In this document: positions 34,418 through 46,310 of the stretch, one piece after another
Layout: each line of letters starts with the position of its first letter
How positions within the stretch are numbered: the stretch's first letter is position 1
Assembly: GCA_029717555.1 (NCBI GenBank)
Contig: JAMDHS010000011.1
Location: 186,001-250,000 of the forward strand
Direction: 5' to 3'
DNA from: Peribolospora baueri
Lineage: Eukaryota; Basidiomycota; Peribolosporomycetes; Peribolosporales; Peribolosporaceae
Length of the DNA: 64,000 nt
Position numbers and translations under genes: made by a program
The notes under the pieces: model-generated
Databases searched by the model: none
What the model was told of the DNA's origin: nothing
The model's input: the letters and a program-made list of their open reading frames with translations, nothing else

Positions 34418-34805
34418 TCAGGCCATCTCCACCTCCATGCCCTCCCTCGCCGTCGCCGTCGCCGACGTCGTCGTCGTCGGCGGCGCCATTTCCGTGTCTT
34501 TCTCCTCCTCCTCCTCCCCCTTCTCCCTCCGCGCAGCCGCCTCCGCCGCCTCCTCCGCCGCCCTGATTCCGGCGTCCAAACTGCTGATCGGAGGGAGTAA
34601 TACTGCGCCCTTGTCCTTGTCCGAGCCCGATGCGGAACCCGAGGCCGAGACGTCGGCGCCGTTAGACGCCAAGGTGTCCTGCTGGGACGGCGGGAGGGCT
34701 AACGGGGGAGGGAAAGAGGGAGGCGCGATGCTCGCTGACGTGCTCCCCGCCGGCGTATTCGGCGCCGACGAGTGACTCGCTGAGACGGCGTGCTGGTGGG
34801 GGTGT

Positions 34806-34838
<33 letters not shown>

Positions 34839-37800
34839 GGCGGCGGCGGCTGGTGGATCGGCGTCATGCCCATACCCGCAAGTCCCTTGGTGAATGGGCT
34901 GCGATGCTGAGAGGAGGCCGCCGCCGCCGCTGCCGTCGAGGCCTCGCCCGCGACGCCCGGGCTGGGGAGAGGGGGGGTGCCGGGACTGCTGGCGTTGCCG
35001 TCGGCGCCGCTGCCCGACGAACTCGGCCTCGAGCTGGCGCGAGACGCGCCGCGAAAGCCGGTGGCAGGGGACAGATGAGGCGATCCGGGCGGCGAGCTGG
35101 CGGCGCTGGCGGGCGCGGACCGACTCGAAGTGGAGTAGTATGGCTGGGCGCCAAAATATCCTCCGCTGGAGCTGTAAGGGTACGCGCTGCCTTCTCCGGG
35201 CGTGATCGGACCGGCCTGCGTGCTGGCGGCGCTGTTCGTGGTTGAATGAGTGAGCGCGGGAGGGGGCAGGTACCGCGGATGGGAGTGGTCGTGAGGGTGG
35301 GGCGCTTGGGCGCCGAGGCCGCCGTCGAGAATGTCTTCGATCCTGGTCCGCTTGCTCGCCATGCCGTCCGATGTCGCCGACGGGCCGTCACTCTGCTTCT
35401 TGCCGTCATCTCCGCTCGAGAGGTGATAAGCGCTGAGGCTGAGGTTGGGGCCGAGACCGCCGGAACCGCTGCTGGCTCTGCGAACGAGCTTGGGGGGACT
35501 CATGCTGTACGGCGTCGTTGTGCCGCTCTTGGTGCCGCTGCGGATCGGTCTGCCGGAGCTGCTAAACTCGGACATGGGCATGATCGTCGGGCTCGTCGCG
35601 TTCGTTGGCGTCGAGCCGCTCAGCTGGGACATGGAGCTAGAGGCGGACAGAAGCGGGTCGGCAGAGCCAGCGCCACGCTCGGCGCTGCGATGGTGGACAT
35701 GGCCGGAATGGTGATGATAGTGGTAGGGCGGGATGCCGTACGGCTGGGACCGATGACGATGGGAGCCGTGGTGGCCGTGGCCGAGGAGGTGGTTCGAGCC
35801 GTCGACGGACGGCGGCGAGGGCCGCTGTTCTCGGACCTGGGATGCATGGCCGTGTCGGAGGTGGGGCAGGTGGACGGGTGAGACGGGCCTGCTGGGCGCC
35901 GGGCTGGTGACGACGCTGTTGGGAGCCGTGTGGCTCGCGAATAGGCTGAGCGTGCGTAACGGGCCGAGGACGGGGCTGCTGCTCGGCGTCCACTGAGGAG
36001 GAGCGTGAGGGTCCGTGGGTGGGTGCCTGCCGTATGGGGCGCCAGGACCGTAAGAGTGGCCGGGCGGCGGGTAGTTGTAGGACAAGTGGCCGTCGCGAGT
36101 GGGGGGCTCGCCGTCGCTGGGATACTCGTCGCTGACGATGCTGCTGCTGGGGGAGAAGCGAGGGGAGTGTTCGGCCGAGCTGGGATACGCCGACGAAGGG
36201 TTGCTCGAGTACGGGTAGCTCGAAGCGAGGCTGGCGGGCACGCCGGGAGGGTGTGGGTAGGGGGCGTAGTGCTGACGGTGCATGCGGCTGTAGGTGTGAT
36301 GGGGACCGCCGGGGGCTGCGGCGGAGACATCGTGGGAATACCGGACCAGGTCGTCGTGGCTCTCGCTGCGATGGGATGGGCGATGGGCGGGCGGGTAAGG
36401 GGCGAGGTGAGCGCCGGGAGGGGCCCGACGCTGGAGTAGCGCATGAATCTTGCTGTTGTACTTGTGCATGCAGTCCTCGTGACCGCACGTCGGAGGCGTC
36501 GCCGAGCCGGCGAGCGCGTCCGGGGGCGGGACCATGTGGGCGTGGGGCGAGGTGGCGGGGGTGGAGTAGCCGGAGTGATAGCCCGGCGGCGGCGGGTAGA
36601 AGGGGGCGTGATGATAGGGGGCGCCAACATCGAGAGGGTGGTGACCGGGACGACCGAAGGCGTCAGGTGGGGTCGACCGCCTTGACCTGCCCTCCTTCTC
36701 GGCGCGCTCAAGCTCATACAGCTCGTCCGCGGCGGCCTTTGCGAGGGCGGACATCTCGCTGCGCGTCGCGGCGGCGTCCGGGTGAATCTCGTTTCGAGAG
36801 GCGTCGATGTCCTGGGAAGGAGAGAAGGGGGAGCGGTGGTGAGCATGCGCGGCAAGGACGAAATAGAGTTGCGACGCGGGACCATCTCCAGGCTGAATGC
36901 CGTCGACACGACGACGGAGGCCGGGAGGGACGGAAGGAAAGGAAGAGGAAGGGAAGGAAGAGGAAGGGAAGGAAGAGGAAGGGAAGGGCCGGAAGAGACA
37001 AGAGAGGAAATGTTGGAAATGGAAATGGAAATGGAAATGGAAATAAAATAAAGAAGCGACAGACGGCAGCGCGGCTAAACGAGCGCAACCAAAGCCTCGC
37101 CACCTGGCATCTCGTCACCGCGCCCGTGTCGACGCCGCGGCAAGGAGAGAGAGAAAAGAAAGAAAGGGGACAAGATCGGGCGAACCCCGCATCGGAGACG
37201 ACAGCCGCCTTTCTCCGCGCTGAGGGACCCCAGGAAAGACCCCAGAAATGCCGCGTCCTCGATTCCAGTCCAACATCGGCAGGAAGCGCAATGAAACTTG
37301 TCAAGAAAGACAAGGCAAGAAGAGCGGGAGGGCGAGAAAAGGAACCGAAACCGAGGGGACGGGAAACGAGTGGTGGCTGGTCGGACCGAAGCAAATCGAA
37401 TCGAAGAAAAAAAAGCGAAAACTCACCTCGTCATACTCGTGCTGCTGCTCGTGCTGTTGCTTCGTCTTGTGGTGACCACTCCCTCCGCCCGTCGTCGGTG
37501 TCGAGGACGACGACAGGGCCTGCTGAGCGCCTCCGCCCGCTCCTCCTCCGTCGCCGCCACCAGCGCCACCGCCGCCGCCGTGCTGCTGCTGCTGCTGCTG
37601 CTGATGCGCCGCCGCCCCGCGACCCTTCCTGGGGTTGCTGTGGATGCGCACGTGTCTCGTCAGCTCGTCAGACCTGCTGAACCGCTTGTCGCAGCCCGGG
37701 TGACTGCACACATGTGGCTTCTCGCCCGTGTGTGTGCGAATGTGGCGCGTCTGGTGCTCGAGCCGGTAGAAGGCGCGCGAGCACAGCGGACACTTGTATG

Positions 37801-37897
37801 GCCGCGGGATCTGCGACTTGTCGAGCGGCAGCAGGTCTGACGAGGTCAGATTGGGGTGCGACGGCGACGCGCCGTCATCGCTGGCCGGATGGGACAT
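34418..37897 (-). CDS. CreA/Mig1-type C2H2 carbon-catabolite regulator
   Basis: Nuclear DNA-binding repressor of the CreA/Mig1 family, which silences genes for alternative carbon sources when glucose is present. Two exons (37427-37897 and 34418-36811; intron 615 bases) give 954 residues. The paired zinc fingers are complete: C36-x2-C39-x12-H52-x3-H56 and C64-x4-C69-x12-H82-x3-H86. The text [20 protein letters not shown] then [11 protein letters not shown] and [16 protein letters not shown] is the CreA/Mig1 signature, including residues that read GC-box sites. The rest is disordered: glutamine runs (7 after the fingers, 11 near the C-terminus), His/Pro/Ser-rich regions, a [12 protein letters not shown] motif that may be a regulatory helix, and an acidic C-terminal end. 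The intron is unusually long for this window. A longer frame upstream of 37897 exists but is low-complexity and probably untranslated. Confidence 0.88.
37014..37044. repeat. (GGAAAT)n microsatellite in an intron
   Basis: About five GGAAAT units inside the intron of the zinc-finger gene, preceded by GGAAGAGGAAGGGAA-type repeats at about 36930-36990. Confidence 0.8.
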
Positions 37898-40800
37898 GGC
37901 GGGCTGGTGGGTGACGAAGCGAGGAGTGAATGGGGTGGATGGATGGAGAGGAAGGGTAGGACGGGTGGATGGCGGAACTAGACAAGGTGCGTCGCTGCGA
38001 ATGGAGCCAAATGGAGAGGGAAGAGGATGTGAGAAAAGCGAACCTATAAGGGTTGGGATTCGGTGGCGACGGAGGCGGGGAGCAGTCGAGGAGATGAATG
38101 GGAGAAGAGAGAAGCGGAGGGAGGGAGGGAGGGAGAAAGAAAGGAAAGGTTTTGTTTTATGGAAGGGAGGAATGGATGGATGGGATGGGTGGATGGAGGA
38201 GCGAGAGACGCGTGCGGGGTGACGTGGGGAAGGGGAAGGGGCGGTGAAGGCGGGCGACGAGAAAAACCAAGGCAGGGTGCGCGTGAAAAAAAGGGGGAAA
38301 AGGGATAAGGGAAAAGGGAGTGGTCGGAAAGACAAGGAAAGACAAAGAAATACTAAGACAAAGACAAAAGGAAGGAATGGGGACGGCCACCGCCAGCCCG
38401 GCCTTGGCTGGCAGGCTGACTTATCGGGCGTGCCGTGCCTGGCGACGCGAGGGTCGAGGCGCGGGGTAGGCGGTGCGCGGCCAAGTCGGGAAGGGAGGAG
38501 GGGCGGAGGAAGCGCGTGGAGGGACGCGTGGGCGGAGAGGTGTGTGGCTTCGGGCGATGACAAGATGGGAGGGAGAAAGGGACGAAGGAAGGAAGAGTGG
38601 GATGGGATGGGATGGGATGGGATCTCCAAGGTGGGGTAGGGGCCCCGAGACAGGCTGCCAAGGCGGACAGCGGCAATGAAGAAGAAGGGAGATAAGCGCG
38701 GGCGGGAAGAGAGGACAGGGGAAAATGAGGGCGGGAGGAGAGGAAGAGCGGATAAAATGAAATGTGCGTGACGAAGGATCGACGACGAGGTGGATACGGA
38801 AAGGGATGGGGAGTTGGGGGACGGGACGGGACGGGACGCTCGATCGGCGGCGCCAGCCTAAGAGAGAGCGACAACGAGAGCGACAAACTGTCTACGGACA
38901 GACAGACGGACGGAGACGGAGAGAGAGACGCACCTTGCAGCAAGTAACCTCCCAACGACGGCAATCCGTGGTCAGATGTTAATGTCAGATCGGCCAAAGG
39001 CGGAGGAGATAAGGCGGAGTTGTGGCGCCGAATGGGCGTTTGACTGGGGTCAAGTCAGCTGAGCGGAGCGGGCCGAGTGGATGGGTGGAAGGGATAGATG
39101 GGGATGGCGAAAGGGACAACAAAGAAAGGAGTGGCCGACAGGTTCGGCCCGACAGCCGAAGGTAGACAGATAGACAGACAGACGAGACAGGTAGCCGGAC
39201 AGAAAGATAGGCAGATACAGTCGCGCCACCGAAGCAGGTGTGTGGAGCGCGCCGCGGTCGTGAGAAGATAGCGAGCAGACGGACGGATGGACGGGCGGGC
39301 GGACGGGAAGACGTGGCAGATTGTGGATGGGACGAGGTTGGGTAGCGGCGGTTGGATGGCGGTTGGACGACGGAGGGGGTGAAGACATCCCCGAAAAGAA
39401 AGTACAACAGCAACGACGTGAGAAAGGCGAACGATGATTCCATTGGAGCACGCACAAACGCCATCCGCTCCGCGCCCGCCCACTCATTCACTCACCTTGA
39501 ATCGATCGATGATTCCCCCTTCTTCTTCCCTCGCCAACCCTGACTGGCAGCGAGTCCGTTCGACGCGAGGCGAGGCGAGACGGGGCGAGCTCAAGGCGAG
39601 CCGGTAAAACGTTCGGCCGGGCGGGCGGCCTTGGATAGATTGGTGAGGGGGCGAAAGAGATAGGAGTCGGGGTGGTGTCTGGTGGGAGAAGCAGCGTGAC
39701 GCAGGCGGGGAGGGTGGCGTCGGAGAGAGAAGAGATGGGTGGTGGTAGCGGGAGGAAGAGGGTGGAGGGAAAGCAGAGTACGGTGGAAAGAAAGGAGGAG
39801 GGAAGGGGGGGCCCTGCGGGGTAAGAGGGGGTCGGGCTCAGGTTTCGCGTCCGTGTGGTGTAGTCCGAGACGACGTCCGGGTACGGGTACGGGTAACGGG
39901 CCTGTCGCTCCGGCCGGTCTTTCCATGTCTTTCTTTCTTTCTTTCCTCCTTTTTTTTTTTTCCTTTCCTTTCCTTCGGCCGGCGACCTCGCCCTCGTTCC
40001 AACGGCAAAGAGGCGGGAGAAGAAGAAGGGGGAAAGAACAGGAAAGGACGTGGGGAATGGAAGCGAGGGCCGGTGACAAGACAAGGAAGACTGTGCTTCC
40101 GCTCGCGTCTCAGTCGCCCTCCGACGACGGCGTCTGTCTCTTCCGTCTCTTGTTCTTCTGTTAATCCATCTGTCCGGACGGTTAGCTCTGGTATATTCGA
40201 GTGTGCGCTCCTCTACACGCTGCACACGAGCCACCGCATCCATCATCGGCGAGTGTGTCGCCGTCGCCGTCGTCGTTGTCGATCAGATCTAGCCGACCGA
40301 CAAGCAAACCCGGCGATCACGTCCTGTCCACGTTCTCCAGTCTCTCTCTCTCTTTGCGCGTGCGTTCCTCGCCTCCATTCGACCCCGCTCGCCCGTTCGC
40401 CCGCTCGTTCGCCCGCCTCCACCCGCACTCGTCTGTTTTAAAACACCTTCCCTCGTCCCTGTCTCAATCCGGCCTAACCTGTCCCGAGCGGCGAGCGAGC
40501 GCGACCAAACGAGGCGCACGGCAAGAGGCACATGCAATGCATTCCCAAGATCAAATCCGATCGCGATCCGTCGCCCTCCTTCTCCTCCGCCGGCCACACC
40601 CGAACCCGGTCCTGCCCGGCTGTCGCCCGCCCCCTCCGGGTCCCCATCTCCTCCCGCCTCTTCCTTATCTCGCCTCCATCTCCCCCGGAAGCCCGGTGAG
40701 GTGACAGGAGCCGTAGTCGTCTTATTAGTCCGTCAGGGTTGTACATAGTGTATGGGATGTGTGTACAACTGCGCTTTCTTGCCCATCACCCAAACCTAAT

Positions 40801-43223
40801 AAAAGCAACCTATAAGCACCGCGCGGATCCGCCCCAAGTGCAGTGCGTGAAGGACATGCTTGCTGTGCGTGGGCTGGCTGGTTAACCGAGCGACGTGCCG
40901 TGCGTTCGCCAGGCCAGCCAGCCGGAGTCGGCCCTTGTTATCCGCCGCTTGAGTCCGCGATTTCGGCCGCGACCTACTTGCCGGGACGATGATGATGACG
41001 GGGCGGACGGACGGACGGCGGGCCCGCCGGGCCACCTCGCCTTGAACCATCCGTCTCTCTCGTCGCGCAGCCGAGTCGGGAAATCAATCCATCTACCCGC
41101 CGAGTCTCCCGGGCGAAAAGAGCCGTTGGTTTTCCGTCGGTCGGCACACAGCGGCACGTCGTTGTCCGTCCAAGGCGCGAGCGACGGCGCGTCTCCAGAA
41201 TCGGTACGGCGTAAATGAAGCACGTCAGCTTTCTCCGAGCGTCGCTGTGTTAGGACGGACGTCTGCAACTGCAACGGTCCACCCCCAGTGCCTCCTCTCG
41301 TCGTCGTTCCCCCTCGAGAGGCGAGAGATAGAAGTACACGGCACATAGTACGATGACACGTCGGCCATGTTTGCGCCCCGCGCGAGAACGCAGACGATAA
41401 GCGCTCGGGGCACGGTATTTTTCGACGCCGACGCCGAGTGGACGTGTCCAATAGCATAGCATAGCATGTACATAGATACGCGCACGTAAATGCGGACATA
41501 CACTCGCTCGTTTGCGCGTGCTTGCGCGCGCGGATGCCGAACCGAGCAGGCAAGCAAACGAATGCCTCGCTCGACTCGGCTTTGTCCCGTCCCCCCGTCT
41601 CGGAAATCTCAGCGGTCCAACCGGGTTGCCCCCACCCCGCCCGGAGTTGGACTGGATGGGTTGGTGCCCCACCCGGACGTCGGGGCCTTGGCGCCCAGCG
41701 GCCGGCCGCGCAAGAGGGCTTGATCAGGAAGAGCGCCAGCCGTTGACCGGGGCCCCGAGGAGAGTCGTAGTCGTGCATTCGAGGACACGGCATGATGATG
41801 ACATACTGGGTGCCATCATGCCATACATACATCGGACGCGGCCGGCTTTCCGAGCTCTCCTCCATCCCGACTTGCCCGAGCCCGACGGTATTGAAACGGA
41901 TGGTCTCTCGCTCTCCATTTGTCTCTCCCGCCCCCTTGCCCTTCCTTCCTTCCTTCCTTCCTTGTCCCGCTTCAGGGCCCTCCCTCACAAAGGCAAGGTT
42001 TCGCGCGTCCATCGCATGTGGGAGCGGGAACGACCGTCTGAGTTGCACCCTTTCGCTATATCGCGCGGAGGAACTCGGGGGTTGCATGAACATATGTATG
42101 TATGTGCAGAATGGGGAGCTCGCCCGCGCCCGCGCCCGCACCCGCGCCCGCGCCGCTCTTCCTTCCCTTCGATCTTCGAGCGATGACCGCGGCCATGTCA
42201 GCCAGCCGGAGTGGGTTTCGTTCCGACGACGTTCACACCCACCCCCTACGCACATCCATCGACTCGGGCTAAACCCACACGGCTTTTAGCTAGGCGCTCC
42301 ATCCAACCCTGCACTTAACTTAGGCTGCCGCGCCGCTTCCATGGCGCTCACTCGGCTGCACGCCATGCCGCCCATCACCGATCACGGAGCTCCACACTCG
42401 GCTTCACCTCGTCCCCTCCCCCGCCCGCCCTCGCCGGCTACCATCCGGTCGCTCCGGTCCGGGTACTGGAATCATCCCTCCGGCAATGACCGGCGCGGTC
42501 GCACGAACAAGCCAGTCCACTCTGTCTCTGTCTCTGTCTATCCGTCCTTCCGACGGTCTGTAGATAGGTTCGGCGCACACGCAAGAAGGCACGCGGGGCG
42601 CTCCGAGCTGGCTCGCTAGCTTAGCTCGGACATGTCGTGGACGCTATCATCGACCGACGCGGGCGGGCTCCAACTCGCTCGCGTCGGTCGTGCTCGTCAT
42701 CGGCGCGCACGCGCCCTGCTCGAGGACGAAGAAGAAGAAGAAGAAGAAGAAGAAGGTTATGCGCTCCTTACGTCGCTTCGGACCGCGCAGACGCTACCGT
42801 AACCCGCGCGCGTACCATCCTTTTGCCGCCTCGGTCGAGCTTGAGTTTCGTCGGAGCGCTCTTCTCCGTCGCCCGGCGCCGGTCTCTCCTTTGCGGAGCA
42901 GAGGTGCGTGACATGATGACGCCTATCACAGCTTTGGATCGTCTTTCCCACGCACGACCTCCCGCGCGGCCGCCGTCGTCGATACGTCCACCCCCACCAC
43001 CGCCGCGCCACGAGCGCACGTTGCGGCGGCGGCAGCACGTGTCTATCACACCGCCAAGCGACCCCACCAAATCGTGTTCGTGTAGCCTCAGCCCCGAGGA
43101 GGTGAATCAAGCGTTCGCGGTACCTAGGATGTGCCCCCCTTCGCTTTACTCTCGAAACGAATCACGCTCAAAAATAAAACAAAGCACGTTGCCCTAGGTA
43201 CACCTCTTACCCGGCCCGCGCCT
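37898..43223. other. Very long gene-poor region upstream of the CreA/Mig1 gene
   Basis: About 5.3 kb between the zinc-finger start and the 3' end of the ING gene, by far the largest gap here. It is full of simple repeats: GGGAT units near 38600-38625, a pyrimidine tract at about 39928-39980, CCTT units near 41943-41965, CCCGCG units near 42121-42157, and a GAA run at 42728-42755. The longest open frame (40882-42255, minus, 457 codons) is Trp/Cys/Arg rich and matches no family. I see no spliced gene, tRNA or transposon. It may be a long promoter, a long untranslated leader or a non-coding transcript. Confidence 0.45.
42728..42755. repeat. (GAA)n microsatellite
   Basis: Nine or so GAA units, non-coding. 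Confidence 0.85.
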
Positions 43224-45571
43224 TCACTTGCCCACCCTCCCTCGGCCACGTCCTCTTCCGCGCGCTTTCGACCTTCCCCGTCCCTTCTGTCGTCGAGCGA
43301 TTGCGGTCGTTCAAAGCGGTGGTTGGAAATCAGATATCAAGGATGGAAGAAAGAGAGATGTCAAGGAAAGCGACGTCAGTGCGAAAAAAAAAAACCAGGA
43401 GGGCGGGTAAGATGCAGACCGGTGGGAGCGATGAAACGTGGCTCACCTCGGCGGCTCGACGAGCCTTGCACTCGTCGCACACCCACGAGCCCTTCGGGGG
43501 TGCTGTGAGACCGACGCAGCCAAGGTGGAACTTTTCGGTGCAAGTGCAAGGTCAGAACGAGGGAGAAAGAGAGAAGCGTCAATGGAGAAAGGACGACGAC
43601 GCGAAGAAAAAAAAAAAAGAAAGAAAGGAGGCGCAAACGACTCACCCACTCCCTCTCGCACTCCTCGTCATCGCACCCGATCATATCCCCGTAGCTCACG
43701 TTCTGGCAAACGCAGTACGTCCGCTCGTCCGCATCTCCCTCCCCCTCCCCTCCCACCGTCATCTCGGCGGCTACTCCTGACACCGCCGCGTCTCCGCCGG
43801 CCTTTGCGCTCGAACCGGCCTTGCCTCCGTTCCTGCTTCCTCCTCCGCCGTTGCCAGAAGGCGAAGAAGAAGCCCCCCTTCCACCTCCAGCCGAGTTGAC
43901 GGTCAAGCCACTACCGACAGCACTACCAGCACTCAAAGCTCCCAACCGGGACGCGGCGCCTGAAGCCGCGGCCGCAGCGGCGCTCGCAGAGCTGGGCGAT
44001 GGCACCGGAGGGGTGGCCCGCAGCAGGTTCGGGTTCGACGAGGCCGAAGCGGTGAGGTGCGCTGACACGCCTCCGGCGTGCTTCGTCGTCGCGCCGTATG
44101 AGTGGCCGCTGTTGTGGTCGCTCGCATCGCCGCGCACCCCTTGCACGGTGGCCGAAGCGGACCTATGAGCATTTGCACCTCCCCCCTCTTCGTCATCGCC
44201 ATCCTCCCCTCCGTCGGCGCCTCTTTTGGAAGGGACAGAAGTAGCCGTCCCGACCGGCCGTCTTCCCCTGCCCGAGACGCTCCTCCCTCCCCCTTCCCCA
44301 TCTGCAGCAGCGCGTCGCGACGCCGAGGACACCTCCGAGCCTGCACGATCGTTCTGTCCCGCAACGCCAGACAACAGAGGCGTTTCGTCCTCCAAGTCTT
44401 TCTGTCGCCCGTTGGCGCTCGCGTTCGGGCGCGCCGGCGAGGCGTGCTGTCCTCGGCGAGACGTCGTGCCATGCGGGGTCGATTGGCGGTTCGCGGCTGT
44501 GGACGTGTTGGCTCTACAATGAGAGCGCAAGGGGAAGAGCCAGAAACGACGAGTGAGCGAGAGGAGAGAACAAGCTGGGATGCTGGACGGACGGCGGGTG
44601 GGAAGAATGGACACACCCTTTCTTTCTTCCTCCTCCTCCCCCTTCCTCTTCCTTGCCCCTAGCCTTGTCAGTGACCCTCCTCTTCTTCTGCGGCGTCGTC
44701 CCTGGCCCACCGTCCCTCCTCCTCTCCGCAGCACTCGTGATCGGCTGCACGGCCGCCCCGTTGGGCACGGCAGCGACACGGCGGCGCTTGCCCATAGCCG
44801 ATGAGCTCCCTGTAGCGTCCGCGTTGCCGTTCGCTCTGGAAGGGTAGCCCTGTCCGCGACCGACACGGTGGGTGATGACAGACGGTTTTAGGTATGGTCT
44901 TAGGAGCGGGATGGCGGCTAGGGTTTCTTGTAGCGCGTTCAGGTGGTCGGTATGAGAGATGATCTGAGGAGGGGGACGGATGTTAAAAGTCCTAGTGAGA
45001 TCAAAAAGTTTCACTGGGACAACATGTACGACAAGCAAGCTGCAAGATATCTCGCGCGGCCTTCGACGCGAGTACGCTCAGCTCGCCCGCTCAAACGTGG
45101 CGACGGACGGCGGGTGTCAGGCTATTCATTCACAGACGACCCACCGTTTCGCAAGTGTTGGTAGCCACTCTAATCTTGTCCTCCCCGCCCATCTTGTATG
45201 CCGTAGCTTCTTGTGCGACTGCCTGGAGCGCCATGAGCCTTTCTGCGGGCGAGACGGAGGGTTCCTCGACGAGCGCGGTGAGGTGGCCCAGCTTGACGGC
45301 GATGGAGTGGAGGTGGGCTGGCGCAAGAGAGTTAGAATAAGCACACGACGCCTGAACGCAGGGAAGGCCATGTTCGTCCGGCCTGCGACGCACCTCCCAA
45401 GACGGCATCCAGCTCTCTCAGATCGCTCACGCTCCGGGTCAGATCGAGGGGAAGAGCGTCGAGGGCGTCGGCGTAGGCGGAGACGGTGGTGTAAAGGTGC
45501 GGGGGGGCGACTTGGTCGGTCTCTGCGAGACGACCCTGACCGCCGTTCGGGGCCAGGTGTGGGTGCGCCAT
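43224..45571 (-). CDS. ING-family PHD-finger chromatin protein
   Basis: Subunit-type protein of histone acetyltransferase or deacetylase complexes, relatives being yeast Yng1, Yng2, Pho23 and human ING. Six exons (45394-45571, 45145-45317, 44617-44963, 43646-44513, 43447-43530, 43224-43286) give 570 residues. The N-terminal ING domain is visible as YADALDALPLDLTRSVSDLR plus ELD, then a helical stretch ending DHLNALQETLAAIPLL. The middle 350 residues are disordered. The C-terminal PHD finger is complete: C500, C502, C513, C518, H524, C527, C540, C543. It keeps the Tyr, Met and Trp positions (YCVC, YGDMIGC, EREW) that form the H3K4me3 cage in the family. An intron splits the finger between EREW and FHLGC. 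The last exon adds a basic KGRGRSKARGRGRGRGRVGK tail, like the polybasic end of ING proteins. Which of Yng2, Yng1 or Pho23 it equals cannot be told. Confidence 0.88.
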
Positions 45572-46310
45572 GGTCGCTGGATGAGGAGTCGATTCGAGCC
45601 GAGTGTTCGTAAGATGAAGCGAGGTGAAAAGGACGGGGGGCATAAGGGAAGGCTTGCGGTTGGACGCGATCCAGCGCCGGCACGTGACCGTCGAACGGGG
45701 TCCTGCGTCGTGCCTCCTCCAAGCCCCTCTCTGGAGATGAACGGAAGAAGAGAGGGAAGCGAACCAAAGACGACGGCGACCACGACCACGACCACGACGG
45801 CGGCGGCGACGACGACCACGACGACGGCAAGCAGAGGAGAGGACAAGGACAACAAGGTGTCACTCCTCCTCGACCACCCGCCTCCGCTCTACAACGTTCG
45901 TATACAGTGCGACGTAAGTATCGGGTCGAGTCGCTCAACCACGCCTTGCTCGCTCTCGACTGCCGTCGGAGATCACGCCGGCCAGCACTACGCAACGTCT
46001 TCTCCGCCCCCTTCACTGTCCTCGTCGCACATGCACACCCGCTCTGCAGCTACCCTTGCACTTGCATTCAGGCCTCGATACCCACCCGTCCCGCTCAGCC
46101 CTCGATAACCCTCCACCTCGCGCCTCAACGCCGTACCTCCTCGGCCTATACCTCCTCTGCACCTCAATACCCTCGGCCCACATTGACCGCCCTCCTTGGC
46201 GCCCACCCGATCTCCTGCTTTTCTTACAGTAACACGTGGTCCAGGAATTTCTTTTTCAATTTCCACGCCTTCGACGATCGCTTCCACTCTGGCAGGTTTC
46301 CGCTCTCAAC
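45572..46310. promoter_or_regulatory. Shared divergent promoter of ING and RhoGEF genes
   Basis: Start codons of the two genes are about 740 bases apart and divergent. The interval contains a GAC/ACG triplet tract at 45773-45832 and C/T-rich sequence near 45990-46220. An in-frame ATG at 45643 could extend the ING protein by 24 residues. Confidence 0.5.

Noticed and set aside
35620-36909. Minus-strand frame of 429 codons
   Set aside because: Alternative frame of the disordered part of the zinc-finger protein; Pro/Ser/Arg composition only.
37301-38629. Upstream extension of the zinc-finger protein in the same frame
   Set aside because: The extension is low-complexity Pro/Ser/Phe sequence from a pyrimidine-rich leader; the ATG at 37897 gives a normal CreA/Mig1-like N-terminus.
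40882-42255. Open frame of 457 codons on the minus strand
   Set aside because: Arg/Trp/Cys/Pro-rich mixture without domain, signal or conserved motif; no credible start context. Long chance frames are expected in GC-rich DNA.
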